Notes: generated by a model from the letters alone, not told the origin. Shown: positions 46,662 to 57,044, numbered from the stretch's first letter. The stretch: 64,000 bases of DNA from Plantactinospora sp. KBS50 (GCF_002285795.1 NZ_CP022961.1:4654001-4718000), one strand, 5' to 3'. Numbers and translations: made by a program.

Positions 46662-49600
46662 TCAGGCCGAGCGGGGGGCGGCCGCGCTCGCCGCCGGCGG
46701 CTCGGCGGGTGCGCTCGGGCGGGACGGCCGGATGGCGCCGCCGCCGGCCAGCAGGGCGTCCAGCGGCGACCGGCGCCCCTCCCGCACGGCCACCGCGAAG
46801 ACCGCGCCCAACTCGGCCAGCAGCGCGGCGCCGGTGGCCGCGGTGGCGGCCCGTTCGCAGGCCGGCACCGGCGCGCCGATCTCGTCCCGGATCCGCGCCG
46901 CCGCGCCGAGCAGCCGCGCCGCGCGGATCCGGTCCCGGTCCAGCCGCGCCACCTCGGCCAGTGCCTCCAGCACGCTCGCCATGCGCCAACGGTCCCCGAT
47001 CGAGCGGTGCGCCGCCACGCTCACCAGCAGGTGCGCCCGGGCCCGGGCGGTCCGCCGGGCGCCGAGGTCCACCAGCCCGCGCAGGTTGTGCGCCCAGCCG
47101 ACGCCCTCGGTGAAGCCGATCGCCGCGTACCGGTGCAGGGCCGCGTCCAGCAGCGAGGCCGCCCGGTCCGGATCGCCCCGGTAGAGGGCGACCGCACCCA
47201 GGTTCATCAACGCGGTCGCCTCCGCCTCGGTGTCGCCGAGCCGCTCGAACCGGCGCAGGCTGGCCCGCAACCGCGAGTCCGCCCGGTCCAGGTCGCCGGA
47301 GAGCCAGGCCGTCACCCCGCGCAACTGCACCGCCTGCGCCTCGCCCCACTCGTCGCCGCAGTCGGCCAGCAGCGCCGTCGCGGCCGCCAGGTGCGCCGCC
47401 GAGTCGGCGTACCGGGCCCGGTCCCGGGCCACCGAGCCGAGGATCAGCTCCAGCCGCGCCTCCGTGCGGCGGTCGTCCACGGATCGGCAGGCGGCGCGGG
47501 CCCGTTCCGCGTGCCGGACCGCCACCGGGTAGTCGCAGAGCAGCATCGCCAGCATCGCCGCGCCCGCGCCGGCCCGGGCACGCAGCGGCGCCGGCGCGTC
47601 CGGGTGCCGGTCCAGCGCCGCAGAGAGCCAGTCCAGCCCGTCCCGGTAGTGGCCCTCCAGCCGGCAGTACATCGCCAGCGCGGTGGCCAGCCGCAGGTCG
47701 CCGTGCTCCCCGCCGGTGTCGGCGCCGGCCAGCCAGCGCATCGCCCAGCGCAGGTTCGCCTCCTCGGCCCGCAGCCGGTACAGCCAGCACTGCTGGGCCG
47801 GCCCGCGCAGCCGGTCGTCGGCCCGTTCGGCCAGCGCCACCACGTACCGGGCGTGGGCCCGGCGGGCCACCTCCTCGGCGCCGCTGCGCGCCAGCCGGTG
47901 CAGGGCGTGCCGGCGGATCGGCACCAGCATCCGGTACCGCGCCTGGCGCGGCGGGTGGTCCTCGGGCAGCCGGGCCAGCGGCCCGAGCGGCGCGGGCCGC
48001 TCGGGAGGCCCGCCGGCGGCCCGGTCACGCCCGCCCGCGCCGCCGGCCTGGATCAGCTCGCCCTCGTCGACCGCGGCCACCAGCGACGCGTCGGCCAGGG
48101 CGGTCAGCGCGGCGACCCCGGCCGGGCCGCGGATCTGGCCGGCGGTCTCCGTGTCGAAGCCACCGCCGAACACCGCCAGCCACTCGAACAGGGTCCGGGC
48201 CTCGTCGTCGAGCTGGCTCACGCTGGTCTCCACCGCGGCGGCCACCGTCCGGTGCCGGCTCGGTGCGGTCGGGTCGGGGCTGCGCAGCAGGTGCGGGTCC
48301 ACGGCCGTCCGGCTGGCGATCTCGGCGACGCTCAGCAGCGGGGTCCACGCCGCGGCCAGCTCGATGGCCAGCGGCAGTCCGTCCAGTTCCGCGCAGAGCC
48401 GCACCACGTCGTCAGCGCTGTCCGGCGCGACCGGCTGCCCGGACCGCGCCCGCGCCCGCTCCAGGAACAACCGGGTGGCCGGGTGCAGCACGAGGTCCGC
48501 CAGCGTGTACCCCGTGCCGGGGGTGGGCGCCGCCAGCGGCGGCACCGGCACCAGCCGCTCCCCGGCGACCCGCAGGGCCGCCCGGCTGGTCGCCAGCACC
48601 CGCAGCCGCGGGCACTGCGGCAGCAGCCGGCGCAGCAGGGCCGCGCAACCGGTGACCAGGTTCTCGCAGTTGTCCAGCACCAACACCGCGTCCGCGTCGC
48701 CGATCGCCTCGCCGAGGGCGTCGGCCGGCCCGCCGTGGTCCAGCCCGAGGCGTACCCCCAGGGTGGCGGCGACCGTCTCGGCCACCCGGCCCGGGTCCTC
48801 GACGGCGCTCAGGTCGACGAACCACGCGGCGGCGGACACCCGGCGGGCCACGGCGATGGCCAGCCGGGTCTTCCCGGAACCGCCCGGGCCGGTCAGGGTC
48901 ACCAGCCGGCGGACCGCCAGCAGCCGTTCCACCTCCCCGAGCAGGCCGTCGCGGCCCAGCAGCGGGGTCATCGGCACCGGCAACCGGCTGGGCACCGGCC
49001 GCGGGCCGGGCGGCCCGGGCCGGGCGCCGGGCACCGGGCCGGCGGGTCCGCTGATCGGCCGCACGGCCCGCCCGTCGTCCGGCCGGGCCGCCCAGGTCTC
49101 GGCCAGGTCGCCGCGCTGGGCCGCCCGGGCCAGCCGGTGCAGCCGCTCGCCGGCCCCGATGCCGACCTGGTCGCGGAAGGTCCGTTCGGCCACCTCGGCC
49201 ATCTCGGCCGCCGCCTTCCGGCCGTGCCCGAGGAACGCGGCCACCAGCAGCAACTCCCACAGCCGGGCACGCAGCGGGTGCCGGCGCAGGGCCGCGGTGA
49301 GCGCCACCCTCGCCTCCGCCGCCCGGGCCGTGGCCGCCATCCCGTCCTCGATCACCGACGGATCCACCACCGGCGCCCCGGCCGCCTGGTACGCGGTGGC
49401 GACCAGCCGCAGTTCACACTCCCAGCGGTCCTCGACCGCGGCGATCCGGGACTGCACCAGCCGGCTCGCCTCGACCGCCGCCCACGGCGGGCAGCCCGGC
49501 GGAACGCCGCCCAGCGGCGGCTCGGGCGCGTCGGGATCGGGCCGCCAGAGCCGCAGCGCCGCCGCGAACAGCCGGGCCGCGCCGGGCAGGTCGCCGCCGG

Positions 49601-49988
49601 ACATCCGGACCCGTGCCCGCACCAGCAGCCGGTCGAACCGGCGGGCGTCCACCAGCCGCGCGGACACCCGGAGCAGGTAGCCCTCCCGCCGGGCGAGCAC
49701 CGTCGCGGGCAGCCCGGCCAGGTGCAGTGCCGCGGTCAGCTCGGCCACCGGGCCGTCCAGCGCGGCGGCCGACCGGGGGGTGGCCGGGTCCGGGACGCCG
49801 GCCAGTTCCGCCTGCGGCACCGGCTGGTTGGCGCGCAGCGCGAGCAGACCCAGCAGCCGGCGCACCGGCTCCGACAGCGGGACCGGACCGGCGGCGCCGA
49901 CCAGACCGACCGGGCCGAGCAACCGGATCTCCGCCGGGACCGGTTGGCTCCGACCCGGCCCCAGCCCTCGGGTTTGCGCGCGCCGCAC
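46662..49988 (-). CDS. SARP/AfsR-type transcriptional regulator with NTPase and TPR regions
   Basis: A 1108-residue regulator. N-terminal winged-helix domain (about 20-100, AEIRLLGPVGLVGAAGPVPLSEPVRRLLGLLALRANQPVPQAEL), BTAD (about 105-245, RVDARRFDRLLVRARVRM...), then an STAND-type NTPase: MTPLLGRDGLLGEVERLLA, Walker A GPGGSGKTRLA, Walker B AVLVLDNCENLV, sensor LRVLATSRAAL, LDGLPLAIELAAAW; a C-terminal array of TPR-like repeats from about 730. This layout is AfsR, which turns on secondary metabolism or stress genes when a ligand or kinase signals. GTG 49988 follows GGGAGG. It is next to an FAD monooxygenase, but no biosynthetic gene cluster is apparent. Confidence 0.88.
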   Translation of the reverse strand: MRRAQTRGLGPGRSQPVPAEIRLLGPVGLVGAAGPVPLSEPVRRLLGLLALRANQPVPQAELAGVPDPATPRSAAALDGPVAELTAALHLAGLPATVLARREGYLLRVSARLVDARRFDRLLVRARVRMSGGDLPGAARLFAAALRLWRPDPDAPEPPLGGVPPGCPPWAAVEASRLVQSRIAAVEDRWECELRLVATAYQAAGAPVVDPSVIEDGMAATARAAEARVALTAALRRHPLRARLWELLLVAAFLGHGRKAAAEMAEVAERTFRDQVGIGAGERLHRLARAAQRGDLAETWAARPDDGRAVRPISGPAGPVPGARPGPPGPRPVPSRLPVPMTPLLGRDGLLGEVERLLAVRRLVTLTGPGGSGKTRLAIAVARRVSAAAWFVDLSAVEDPGRVAETVAATLGVRLGLDHGGPADALGEAIGDADAVLVLDNCENLVTGCAALLRRLLPQCPRLRVLATSRAALRVAGERLVPVPPLAAPTPGTGYTLADLVLHPATRLFLERARARSGQPVAPDSADDVVRLCAELDGLPLAIELAAAWTPLLSVAEIASRTAVDPHLLRSPDPTAPSRHRTVAAAVETSVSQLDDEARTLFEWLAVFGGGFDTETAGQIRGPAGVAALTALADASLVAAVDEGELIQAGGAGGRDRAAGGPPERPAPLGPLARLPEDHPPRQARYRMLVPIRRHALHRLARSGAEEVARRAHARYVVALAERADDRLRGPAQQCWLYRLRAEEANLRWAMRWLAGADTGGEHGDLRLATALAMYCRLEGHYRDGLDWLSAALDRHPDAPAPLRARAGAGAAMLAMLLCDYPVAVRHAERARAACRSVDDRRTEARLELILGSVARDRARYADSAAHLAAATALLADCGDEWGEAQAVQLRGVTAWLSGDLDRADSRLRASLRRFERLGDTEAEATALMNLGAVALYRGDPDRAASLLDAALHRYAAIGFTEGVGWAHNLRGLVDLGARRTARARAHLLVSVAAHRSIGDRWRMASVLEALAEVARLDRDRIRAARLLGAAARIRDEIGAPVPACERAATAATGAALLAELGAVFAVAVREGRRSPLDALLAGGGAIRPSRPSAPAEPPAASAAAPRSA

Positions 49989-50143
49989 GGGAGTCCTCCC
50001 CTCACTCCCGGTAATTCTGACCCGATCACCCGGGCCGACCGACAGCCGTTCGGACCGCGCGGCGCGCCATACGGGCCGCAAGGGTCCCACGATCAGGGGC
50101 TTGAACAGCGCAAACAGCGGCCGCGACCGGGCGTGGGCCCAGC

Positions 50144-51334
50144 TCAGGCCGGTGGCCGCCAGTCGGCCGCGGTGCTCGCGGCGTTGCCCAGCAGCCGCGG
50201 GGTGATGGCGCCCAGCGCCGCGTCCCGGGCGCGCAGCGCGAGCCGCCCGCGGGCGCGCAGCACCGCGGACATCCGCCGGGTCTGCCGGACGACGGTGGTC
50301 GCCCGGGGCAGCCGCAGCCGGCTGTACGACTCGACCGCGGCGCGCAGCTGCTCGCCCGGCCGGGCCGCCGCGACCAGCGCGCTCAGCGTGGCCGCGTCCT
50401 CGAAGGCCAGGCAGGCGCCCTGACCCAGGTGGTGCGGCATGGCGTGCGCGGCGTCGCCCATCAGCACCACCCCGCCGTCGCCGCCCGGGAAGCCGTAGCT
50501 GCGCGGCAGCGGGCGCAGTTCCCGGACGTCCTGCTGGAGCAGGTCGCCCGGGTCGGTCGCGGCCAGCAGTTCGCCGACCGGCGCGGGCCAGCCGGCCAGC
50601 CAGCGGCGCAGCAGGGCGAGCTGGGTGGCCGGCGGCTCCGGCCGGGCCGCCCCGGCCGCCGTCACGATCCAGTAGATGCCGCCCCGGGTGGAGGCGCCGG
50701 AGGCGCCCCGGTCGCCCAGCGAGGCGGCCACGAACCGGTAGCCGGGGCCCAGCACCTCGCCGCCGAGCGCCTCCGCCGGCAGTTCCGGCGCCCGGTACCA
50801 GGGGATCACCGCCCGCCAGGCCGCGCAGCCGGAGCTGACCACCGCGGACTCCGGCGCCACCCGGCGGCGGACCGCGCTGTCGATGCCGTCGGCGGCGACC
50901 ACCAGGTCCGCCGCGTACGTGTACCGGCCGTCGGAGACCGAGGGCCGGTCCCCCGGTTCGGCGCGGGTCACCCGCACCCCGGTGCGGATCTCGACCCGGT
51001 CGCCGAGCCCGGCGATCAGCGCGTCGTGCAGGTCCTCCCGGTGCACCACGACCGGCGCCCGGTCCCCGGTGGCCACCCGCGGCTGCACCAGCCGGTGCCC
51101 GTCCGGGCGGCGGATGCCGCCGTCCCGCAGCGGGGTCGCGATCGCCTCCAGCCCGCCGCCGAGGCCCAGGGCGTGCAGCGCGCGGATGCCGTTGGGCCAC
51201 AGGACCAGCGCGGTGGGGTCGGCCCGGACCCGGTCCTGCGCCTCCAGCAGGGTCACCTGCCAGCCGCCGCGGGCCAGCGCGCCCGCCACGGCGAGCCCGG
51301 CCACCCCGGCGCCCACCACCACCGCCGTACGCAT
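50144..51334 (-). CDS. FAD-dependent monooxygenase (PHBH/UbiH-like)
   Basis: A 396-residue group A flavoprotein monooxygenase. Rossmann fingerprint AVVVGAGVAGLAVAGALARGGWQVTLLEAQ, a DG motif LVVAADGIDSAVRRRVAPE and the GD motif GVVLMGDAAHAMPHHLGQGACLAFEDAATL are all intact. VVVHREDLHDALIAGLGDRV is typical of salicylate hydroxylase/zeaxanthin-epoxidase-like members. ATG 51334 follows GGAGGAG. It starts 14 bases after lgt and ends 155 bases before the SARP gene. Substrate unknown. Confidence 0.88.
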   Translation of the reverse strand: MRTAVVVGAGVAGLAVAGALARGGWQVTLLEAQDRVRADPTALVLWPNGIRALHALGLGGGLEAIATPLRDGGIRRPDGHRLVQPRVATGDRAPVVVHREDLHDALIAGLGDRVEIRTGVRVTRAEPGDRPSVSDGRYTYAADLVVAADGIDSAVRRRVAPESAVVSSGCAAWRAVIPWYRAPELPAEALGGEVLGPGYRFVAASLGDRGASGASTRGGIYWIVTAAGAARPEPPATQLALLRRWLAGWPAPVGELLAATDPGDLLQQDVRELRPLPRSYGFPGGDGGVVLMGDAAHAMPHHLGQGACLAFEDAATLSALVAAARPGEQLRAAVESYSRLRLPRATTVVRQTRRMSAVLRARGRLALRARDAALGAITPRLLGNAASTAADWRPPA

Positions 51335-51348
51335 CGCGGCTCCTCCGC

Positions 51349-52637
51349 TCAACGGTCCTGGTCGGTGCCGCCCGGCGCGGCCGGGGACTCCCCGGCGGAC
51401 GCCGGCTCGCCCGATCCGGCGTCATCCGGTCCGGCGGCGTCCGAGGCGGCGGCGTCCGATCCGGCGTCATCCGAGGCGGCGGCGTCCGCCGGCCGGGCGG
51501 CGGGCTCGGGCAGGGTCCCGCTCTCCCGGTACGTCCGGAACTCCTCCTCGGTGACCGTGCGGTATCCGATCGGCTGCGCCGCCGTGGTGCGCCGGGCCAG
51601 GTCCACCTGGGAGACGTCGCCGTGCCCGGATCCGCCGGCGGTGTCGGGTTCCGCCCCCGGCGCCGGTCCCGTTCCGGAAGCCGCCTCGGGCGGCGTGTCA
51701 CCCTCGTCCCCGGCCGGCGCGGCGCCGTCCGCGGCGGTGGGGGTCCCGGCCGCGGCCCCGGTGCCCGCCACGACCGCGGCGACCGGCACCACGTACTCGC
51801 GGGACCCGCGGACGGTGCGGAAGTAGACGAGCGCCGCGACGAAGACCAGCACCGCGGTGAACACGTTCAGCCGCACGCCGAGAATCCGGTTCGCCTCGTC
51901 GCTGCGCATCAGCTCGATCCAGAACCGGCCCGCCGTGTAGCCCATCACGTACAGCGCGAACGCGCGGCCGCGGCCCAGCTTCCAGCGGCGGTCGGCCCAC
52001 AGCACCAGCGCGGCCACGCCGACGTTCCACAGCGCCTCGTACGCGAACGTCGGATGGTAGAGCCCGGGCTCCCGCACCGCCACGCCGTCCTCGCGCAGCG
52101 CGTGCCCCGGGTTGGCCGGGTCGAACCGGTAGACCTCCAGCCCCCAGGGCAGCGTGGTCGGGCCGCCGTACAGCTCGTTGTTGAACCAGTTGCCGAACCG
52201 GCCCACGGCCTGGGCCAGCGGCAGCCCGGGGGCGAGGGCGTCGGCCACCACGGTCAGCGGGATGCCGAGCTGGCGGGCCGCGTACCAGGCGCCCAGCGCG
52301 CCGCCGGCGACGCCGCCCCAGATGCCCAGGCCGCCGTGCCAGATCTTGAACGCGTCCAGCGGGTGACCGCCGTCACCGAAGTAATGCTGGGGGAGGTGAT
52401 CACGTGGTAGATCCGCGCCCCGATGATCCCGGCCGGCACGGCGTACAGGGCGATGTCCAGCACCGCCCCCGGCGCCACCCCGCGGCGGCGTAGCCGCGCC
52501 TCGGTCACCAGGCAGGCGACCACGATGCCGAGCACGATGAACAGCGCATACGCCCGGATCGGCACGGGTCCGAGCTGCCAGACCGCGGTCGTCGGGCTGG
52601 GGATCGCCGCCAGCGGCGGGAACGGGGCGAGGGTCAC
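51349..52637 (-). CDS. lgt: Prolipoprotein diacylglyceryl transferase, apparent frameshift, long acidic tail
   Basis: Lgt adds diacylglycerol to the lipobox Cys of prolipoproteins at the membrane. The start (GTG 52637) to [11 protein letters not shown] is in one frame and [26 protein letters not shown] onward in the other; they meet at 52389-52393, where the coding strand has TCCCCCAGC. One added C restores the family signature and the 1289-base span becomes a codon multiple (429 residues). The signature [24 protein letters not shown], with catalytic Arg, and [10 protein letters not shown] are intact. After about residue 300 there is a 130-residue Ala/Asp/Ser/Pro tail ([17 protein letters not shown]) that other Lgt proteins mostly lack. 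Lgt is usually important for growth, so an error in the sequence is likely. Confidence 0.9.
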
Positions 52638-52704
52638 GGATGCACACGGTACCGTCGCGCGGCCCGGGGACGGCACCCCGGTCCGGCCGACACGACCGGC
52701 GGGC

Positions 52705-53499
52705 TCAGCCGCGGACCCCCTCGGCGAGTTCGGCGCTGAGCCGGCGCAGCGCGGTCAGCCCGGCGGCCTCGTCCCGCGCCTCCAGCACGCAGCGGACCAG
52801 CGCGCTGCCCACGATCACGCCGTCGGCGTACCCGGCCACGGTCGCCGCCTGGCCCCCGGTGCCGACGCCCAGGCCCACCCCGACCGGCAGGTCGGTCACC
52901 GCCCGCAGCCGCGACACCAGCGCCGGTGCGGCCTTCGGTGCCTGGTCCCGGGCGCCGGTGACGCCCATCAGCGCGGTGGCGTAGACGAAGCCGCGGCAGT
53001 GCCCGGCCGTCATCGACAGCCGGGCGTCGGTGGACGAGGGCGAGACCAGGAAGGTGCGGTCCAGGCCGTACGCGTCGGAGGCGGCCAGCCAGTCGGCCGC
53101 CTCGTCGGGAATCAGGTCCGGGGTGATCAGGCCGGTGCCGCCGGCCGCCGCGAGATCCCGGGCGAAGGCGTCGACGCCGTACTGCTCGATCGGGTTCCAG
53201 TAGGTCATCGTGACCACCGGCGCGCCGGTCGCCGCGACCGCCTCGATGATGCGCAGCGTGTCGGCGGTACGGACCCCGCCGGCCAGCGCGATGTCGCTGG
53301 CCCGCTGGATCACCGGGCCGTCCATCACCGGATCGGAGTACGGGATCTCCACCTCGATGACGTCCACGCCCGCCTCGACCATCGCGGTCATCGCCGCGAT
53401 GCTGCCCGGCACCGTCGGGAAGCCGGCGGGCATGCAGCCGACCAGCACCGCCCGGTCGTCGGCGCGGGCCTTGTCGAACGCCGCTGCGATCCGGCTCAT
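52705..53499 (-). CDS. trpA: Tryptophan synthase alpha subunit
   Basis: A 264-residue TIM barrel that cleaves indole-3-glycerol phosphate. Catalytic Glu in [21 protein letters not shown] (Glu and Asp of the family), [30 protein letters not shown] and [28 protein letters not shown] for the phosphate. Here DLIP replaces the usual DLP and the length is normal. ATG 53499 overlaps the trpB stop (ATGA). It is followed by lgt after 67 bases, a common actinobacterial arrangement. Confidence 0.97.
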   Translation of the reverse strand: MSRIAAAFDKARADDRAVLVGCMPAGFPTVPGSIAAMTAMVEAGVDVIEVEIPYSDPVMDGPVIQRASDIALAGGVRTADTLRIIEAVAATGAPVVTMTYWNPIEQYGVDAFARDLAAAGGTGLITPDLIPDEAADWLAASDAYGLDRTFLVSPSSTDARLSMTAGHCRGFVYATALMGVTGARDQAPKAAPALVSRLRAVTDLPVGVGLGVGTGGQAATVAGYADGVIVGSALVRCVLEARDEAAGLTALRRLSAELAEGVRG

Positions 53500-54734
53500 G
53501 AGGTCTCCTTGTCGAGGAGGTTGAAGTACGACCCGGCGGTGTGCACGTCCTTGTCGCCCCGGCCCGACAGGTTGACCAGGATGACCGGTTCCCGGCCCAG
53601 TTCGGCGGCGAGCTGCGGGGCGATCCGGGCGGCGCCGGCGATCCCGTGCGCGCTCTCGATGGCCGGGATGATCCCCTCGGTGCGGCAGAGCAGTTCGAAC
53701 GCGGCCATCGCCTCGGCGTCGGTCACCGGCTGGTAGCTGGCCCGGCCGCTGTCGTGCAGCCAGGCGTGCTCCGGCCCGACGCCCGGGTAGTCCAGCCCGG
53801 CCGAGATCGAGTGCGACTCGACCGTCTGGCCGTCGGCGTCCTGGAGCACGTACGTGCGGGCACCGTGCAGCACCCCGGCGGAGCCGCCGGTGATGCTCGC
53901 GGCGTGCCGGCCGGTCTCCACGCCCTCGCCGCCGGCCTCGAAGCCGTACAGCCGCACCGCCGGGTCGTCGACGAACCCGGCGAAGATGCCCAGCGCGTTG
54001 GAGCCGCCGCCGACGCAGGCCGCCACGGCGTCCGGCAGCGCGCCGAACTGGTCCAGGCACTGCTGCCGGGCCTCGTCGCCGATCCCCCGGACGAAGTCCC
54101 GGACCAGTTCGGGGAAGGGGTGCGGGCCGGCGGCGGTGCCGATCAGGTAGTGCGTGTCGTCGACGTTGGCGACCCAGTCCCGCATCGCCTCGTTCATCGC
54201 GTCCTTGAGCGTCCGGGAGCCCGCGGTGACCGGAACCACCCGGGCGCCGAGCATCCGCATCCGGGCCACGTTCAGCGCCTGCCGCTGGGTGTCCAGCTCG
54301 CCCATGTAGACCACGCAGTCGAGGTCGAACAGGGCCGCGGCGGTGGCCGCGGCCACCCCGTGCTGGCCGGCGCCGGTCTCGGCGATCACCCGGCGCTTGC
54401 CCATCCGGCGGGTGAGCAGGGCCTGGCCGAGCACGTTGCGCACCTTGTGCGCTCCGGTGTGGTTCAGGTCCTCCCGCTTGAGCAGCACCTGGGCGGCCAG
54501 CCGCGCGGACAGCCGCCGGGCGGGGTACAGCAGCGACGGGGTGTTGGCGTAGTTGCGCAGCAGCCCGTCCAGCTCGGCCCGGAACGACTCGTCGCCCATC
54601 GCCGCCCGGTGCGCGGCGTCCAGCTCGTCGAGCGCCGCGACCAGCGCCTCCGGGACGAACCGGCCGCCGAACCGGCCGAAGTGACCGGTGGAGTCGGGAA
54701 GCTCACCGGCCGGAGCCGAGGCGTTGACCGTCAT
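53496..54734 (-). CDS. trpB: Tryptophan synthase beta subunit
   Basis: A 412-residue PLP enzyme that makes tryptophan from indole and serine. The PLP Lys lies in [36 protein letters not shown] opens the protein; [18 protein letters not shown] and [16 protein letters not shown] bind PLP phosphate; [14 protein letters not shown] is the conserved COMM-domain contact. ATG 54734 gives [20 protein letters not shown]. Stop overlaps trpA by 4 bases; it starts 37 bases after trpC. Confidence 0.97.
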   Translation of the reverse strand: MTVNASAPAGELPDSTGHFGRFGGRFVPEALVAALDELDAAHRAAMGDESFRAELDGLLRNYANTPSLLYPARRLSARLAAQVLLKREDLNHTGAHKVRNVLGQALLTRRMGKRRVIAETGAGQHGVAAATAAALFDLDCVVYMGELDTQRQALNVARMRMLGARVVPVTAGSRTLKDAMNEAMRDWVANVDDTHYLIGTAAGPHPFPELVRDFVRGIGDEARQQCLDQFGALPDAVAACVGGGSNALGIFAGFVDDPAVRLYGFEAGGEGVETGRHAASITGGSAGVLHGARTYVLQDADGQTVESHSISAGLDYPGVGPEHAWLHDSGRASYQPVTDAEAMAAFELLCRTEGIIPAIESAHGIAGAARIAPQLAAELGREPVILVNLSGRGDKDVHTAGSYFNLLDKETS

Positions 54735-54771
54735 GGGCGGGTCCTCTCGTTGCTGGGACGCCCGGCGCGGC

Positions 54772-55632
54772 TCAGCGCACCGGGCGCGGGGTCGCCGGGT
54801 GGTTGCCGGCGTTGACCAGCGCGGCCACCGCCTCCCGCGGGCTCTTCTGGGTCACCAGCCCCTCGCCGACCAGCACGGCGTCGGCGCCGGCCGAGGCGTA
54901 CCGGATCAGGTCGTGCGGGCCGCGTACGCCGGACTCGGCGATCTTGACGACGCTGCTCGGCAGTCCCGGGGCGATCCGCTCGAACACGGAGCGGTCGACC
55001 TCGAGGGTACGCAGGTTGCGGGCGTTGACGCCGATCACCTGGGCGCCGGCCTCCAACGCCCGGTCGGCCTCCTCCTCGGTGTGCACCTCCACCAGCGCGG
55101 TCATGCCCAGCGACTCGATCCGCTCCACGAGGCCGACCAGGGCGTTCTGCGGCAGCGCGGCCACGATCAGCAGCACCAGGTCGGCGCCGTGCGCCCGGGC
55201 CTCGTGCACCTGGTAGCTGGAGACCACGAAGTCCTTGCGCAGCACCGGAACGCCGACGGCGGCCCGGACCGCGGCCAGGTCGTCCAGCGAGCCGCCGAAC
55301 CAGCGGCCCTCGGTGAGCACGCTGATGCACCGGGCGCCGCCGCCCGCGTACTCGGCGGCCAGTTCGGCCGGGTTGGAGATGTCGGCGAGCTGGCCCCGGG
55401 ACGGTGACTGCCGCTTGACCTCCGCGATGACCGCGACGCCCGGACGGCGGAGCGCGGCGTAGCCGTCCAGCGGTGGCGGCGCGGCGGCGGCCAGCTCGCG
55501 GACCTGTTCCAGCGGGACTTCCCGACGTCGCCGTTCGACGTCGGCACGGACGCCGGCAAGGATCTCGTCGAGAACGCTGCCGTCCGGTGTCGGCGCGGAA
55601 TCGTCGCCCTCGGGTGCGTGTTCAGCAGTCAC
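54772..55632 (-). CDS. trpC: Indole-3-glycerol phosphate synthase
   Basis: A TIM barrel of about 286 residues that closes the indole ring. Motifs: [13 protein letters not shown] with catalytic Lys, [67 protein letters not shown] and [12 protein letters not shown]. The start is ambiguous: ATG 55659 has no ribosome-binding site, whereas TTG 55635 and GTG 55632 lie 6 and 9 bases after GGAGAGGGG, so I prefer 55632. It precedes trpB on the minus strand; the preceding gap is long (about 670 bases), so it may have its own promoter. Confidence 0.95.
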   Translation of the reverse strand: MTAEHAPEGDDSAPTPDGSVLDEILAGVRADVERRRREVPLEQVRELAAAAPPPLDGYAALRRPGVAVIAEVKRQSPSRGQLADISNPAELAAEYAGGGARCISVLTEGRWFGGSLDDLAAVRAAVGVPVLRKDFVVSSYQVHEARAHGADLVLLIVAALPQNALVGLVERIESLGMTALVEVHTEEEADRALEAGAQVIGVNARNLRTLEVDRSVFERIAPGLPSSVVKIAESGVRGPHDLIRYASAGADAVLVGEGLVTQKSPREAVAALVNAGNHPATPRPVR

Positions 55633-55659
55633 CAACGGAATCCCCTCTCCGGGTGTCAT

Positions 55660-56075
55660 GGGCCGATGCTAGGGGGCGCCACCAGGCGGGCGACGCAGGG
55701 GGTATGGCGTCGCTCACCCCGCGGGCTCGGGCATAATGGGGCACTTTTGGTGAGAACCGCATCACCGAACGCCACCGAAGACATCGACGATCACCACACA
55801 ATTCCAGCACGGACGTCGATGCCGCGTACAGCCGGACCGCCCCCGGACCGCGAGCCGGGCGCCCGCGCCGGCGCGGGCCGGACGGCCCGTCGGGCGGGCC
55901 GGGCGACCCTGGCCGGTCCGGACCGGCCCGGAACAGACTGGCCGGGATCCGGCCGCGAGCCGGTGCGCACCCGTCAACCGGCGGATACCACCCGGAAACA
56001 CCGGCCGGGCAGGCTCGGTTCCGACAGACTTCGAGAGGACTGTCGACCGGTTACGGACGTCGCGGGGAGCCGACC
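55660..56075. other. Gap upstream of trpC
   Basis: No gene is convincing here on either strand. Related actinobacteria often have a small HGxxPAAW membrane-protein gene between the trp-associated membrane protein and trpC; I could not find it in any frame. CATAAT at 55732-55737 resembles a -10 box but lacks a -35 partner. I saw no trp leader peptide or attenuator. Confidence 0.4.
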
Positions 56076-56522
56076 ATGACGATCGTCGAGCAAGGTTCGA
56101 CCGGGACCCGGGGCAGCGTACCCCGTGCGATGCTCTGGCTGGCCATCGGCGTGGCGCACACCGTCGAGCGGGCGGTGGGCGGCGCGGAGCGGACCCGGGT
56201 GGCCGAGGCGAACGCCCAGGCCGCCATCCTGGTGTACCGGGATCGCGCCCGGCAGTGCGACGAGGTCCGCCGGGCCGTCGCCGCGCTCCGGACGGCCCCG
56301 CGCGCTCACCTCGCCGTCGGGTCCCCGCCCCGGTCCGGACCCGCCGTCGGGTCCGCACCCCGGCCCGACCCCGCCGTGGCGTCGCCGCCGGGACCCGTCG
56401 CGGGGTCGCCGCCGGGACCCGTCGTGGGGTCCTCGCCGCGGTCCAGCGCGTCCCAGAACTCCCTGGTGTTCCGCCCCGTCGCCCGGCCGCCGGGCACCGG
56501 CCGGGCCGCGGCCCGCTCGTAG
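56076..56522 (+). CDS. Hypothetical protein overlapping the trp membrane protein on the opposite strand
   Basis: A possible 148-residue protein: MTIVEQGSTGTRGSVPRAMLWLAIGVAHTVERAVGGAERTRV, then EANAQAAILVYRDRARQCDEVRRAVAAL in shorter segments. ATG 56076 has GGGGAG 6 bases upstream. The first 77 codons lie in free space and look protein-like (amphipathic helix with conserved-looking RDRARQCDEVRR). The rest overlaps antisense the Gly/Asp-rich C-terminus of the membrane-protein gene and is Pro/Gly-rich, so the real protein may be shorter or this may be spurious. No family recognised. Confidence 0.35.
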   Translation: MTIVEQGSTGTRGSVPRAMLWLAIGVAHTVERAVGGAERTRVAEANAQAAILVYRDRARQCDEVRRAVAALRTAPRAHLAVGSPPRSGPAVGSAPRPDPAVASPPGPVAGSPPGPVVGSSPRSSASQNSLVFRPVARPPGTGRAAARS

Positions 56523-57016
56523 CGCGCACCCATGGCCGGCCAGCGGTGCCCGTATCCGGCGGCGAGGCCGGCCCCGCCGGCCGCCACCAGCCCGCCGAGC
56601 AGGCACAGCGCCGGCCAGCCCGGCCCCGCACCGGCCGGTCCGGCCAGCCCGTAGCCGCCGCCCGCGGCCACCGCCAGCCCGACCAGCGCCAGCGCCGCGC
56701 CGAACAGCCGGCGCCACCGGCCCCGGGTGGCCAGCAGGGCACCCGCGCCGGCCAGCGCCACCACGGCGAGCGCCGGCAGCCAGGGCAGCAGGTCGGCGCC
56801 GGTCTGCCCGACCCGGTTCGGCGGCAGCGGGGGGCGGGCCAGCGTCTGCACCGCCCAGGTCCGGGTGGCCGCGTAGAGCGCCAGGCCGGCGCCGGCGGCC
56901 AGCAGCCCGACCGCGTACGCGAGCCCGCGCCGGCCGGCCAGCACCGAGCCGGTGGTCGGGGAGGACTCGGGGCCGGTCACCGCGCCGGTGGTCGGGGAGG
57001 ACTTCGGGCCGGTCAC
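56306..57016 (-). CDS. Trp biosynthesis-associated membrane protein (TIGR02234)
   Basis: A 236-residue protein with four membrane spans: GLAYAVGLLAAGAGLALYAATRTWAVQ, LPWLPALAVVALAGAGALLAT, LFGAALALVGLAVAAGGGYGLAG and WPALCLLGGLVAAGGAGLAAGYGH. This is TIGR02234/Trp_oprn_chp, a conserved actinobacterial protein always near trp genes; function unknown. The C-terminal 45 residues are a Gly/Asp/Thr repeat (TTGPGGDPATGPGGDATAGS). GTG 57016 is 28 bases after trpE. Confidence 0.85.
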   Translation of the reverse strand: MTGPKSSPTTGAVTGPESSPTTGSVLAGRRGLAYAVGLLAAGAGLALYAATRTWAVQTLARPPLPPNRVGQTGADLLPWLPALAVVALAGAGALLATRGRWRRLFGAALALVGLAVAAGGGYGLAGPAGAGPGWPALCLLGGLVAAGGAGLAAGYGHRWPAMGARYERAAARPVPGGRATGRNTREFWDALDRGEDPTTGPGGDPATGPGGDATAGSGRGADPTAGPDRGGDPTAR

Positions 57017-57044
57017 CGCGCCGACCCCAGCGACCCGGCGGCGG

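Noticed and set aside
46662-51334. Secondary-metabolite gene cluster around the SARP regulator and FAD monooxygenase
   Set aside because: The neighbours are lgt and trp genes; there is no PKS, NRPS, terpene or RiPP core gene. The P450 and oxidoreductases lie far away among unrelated genes.
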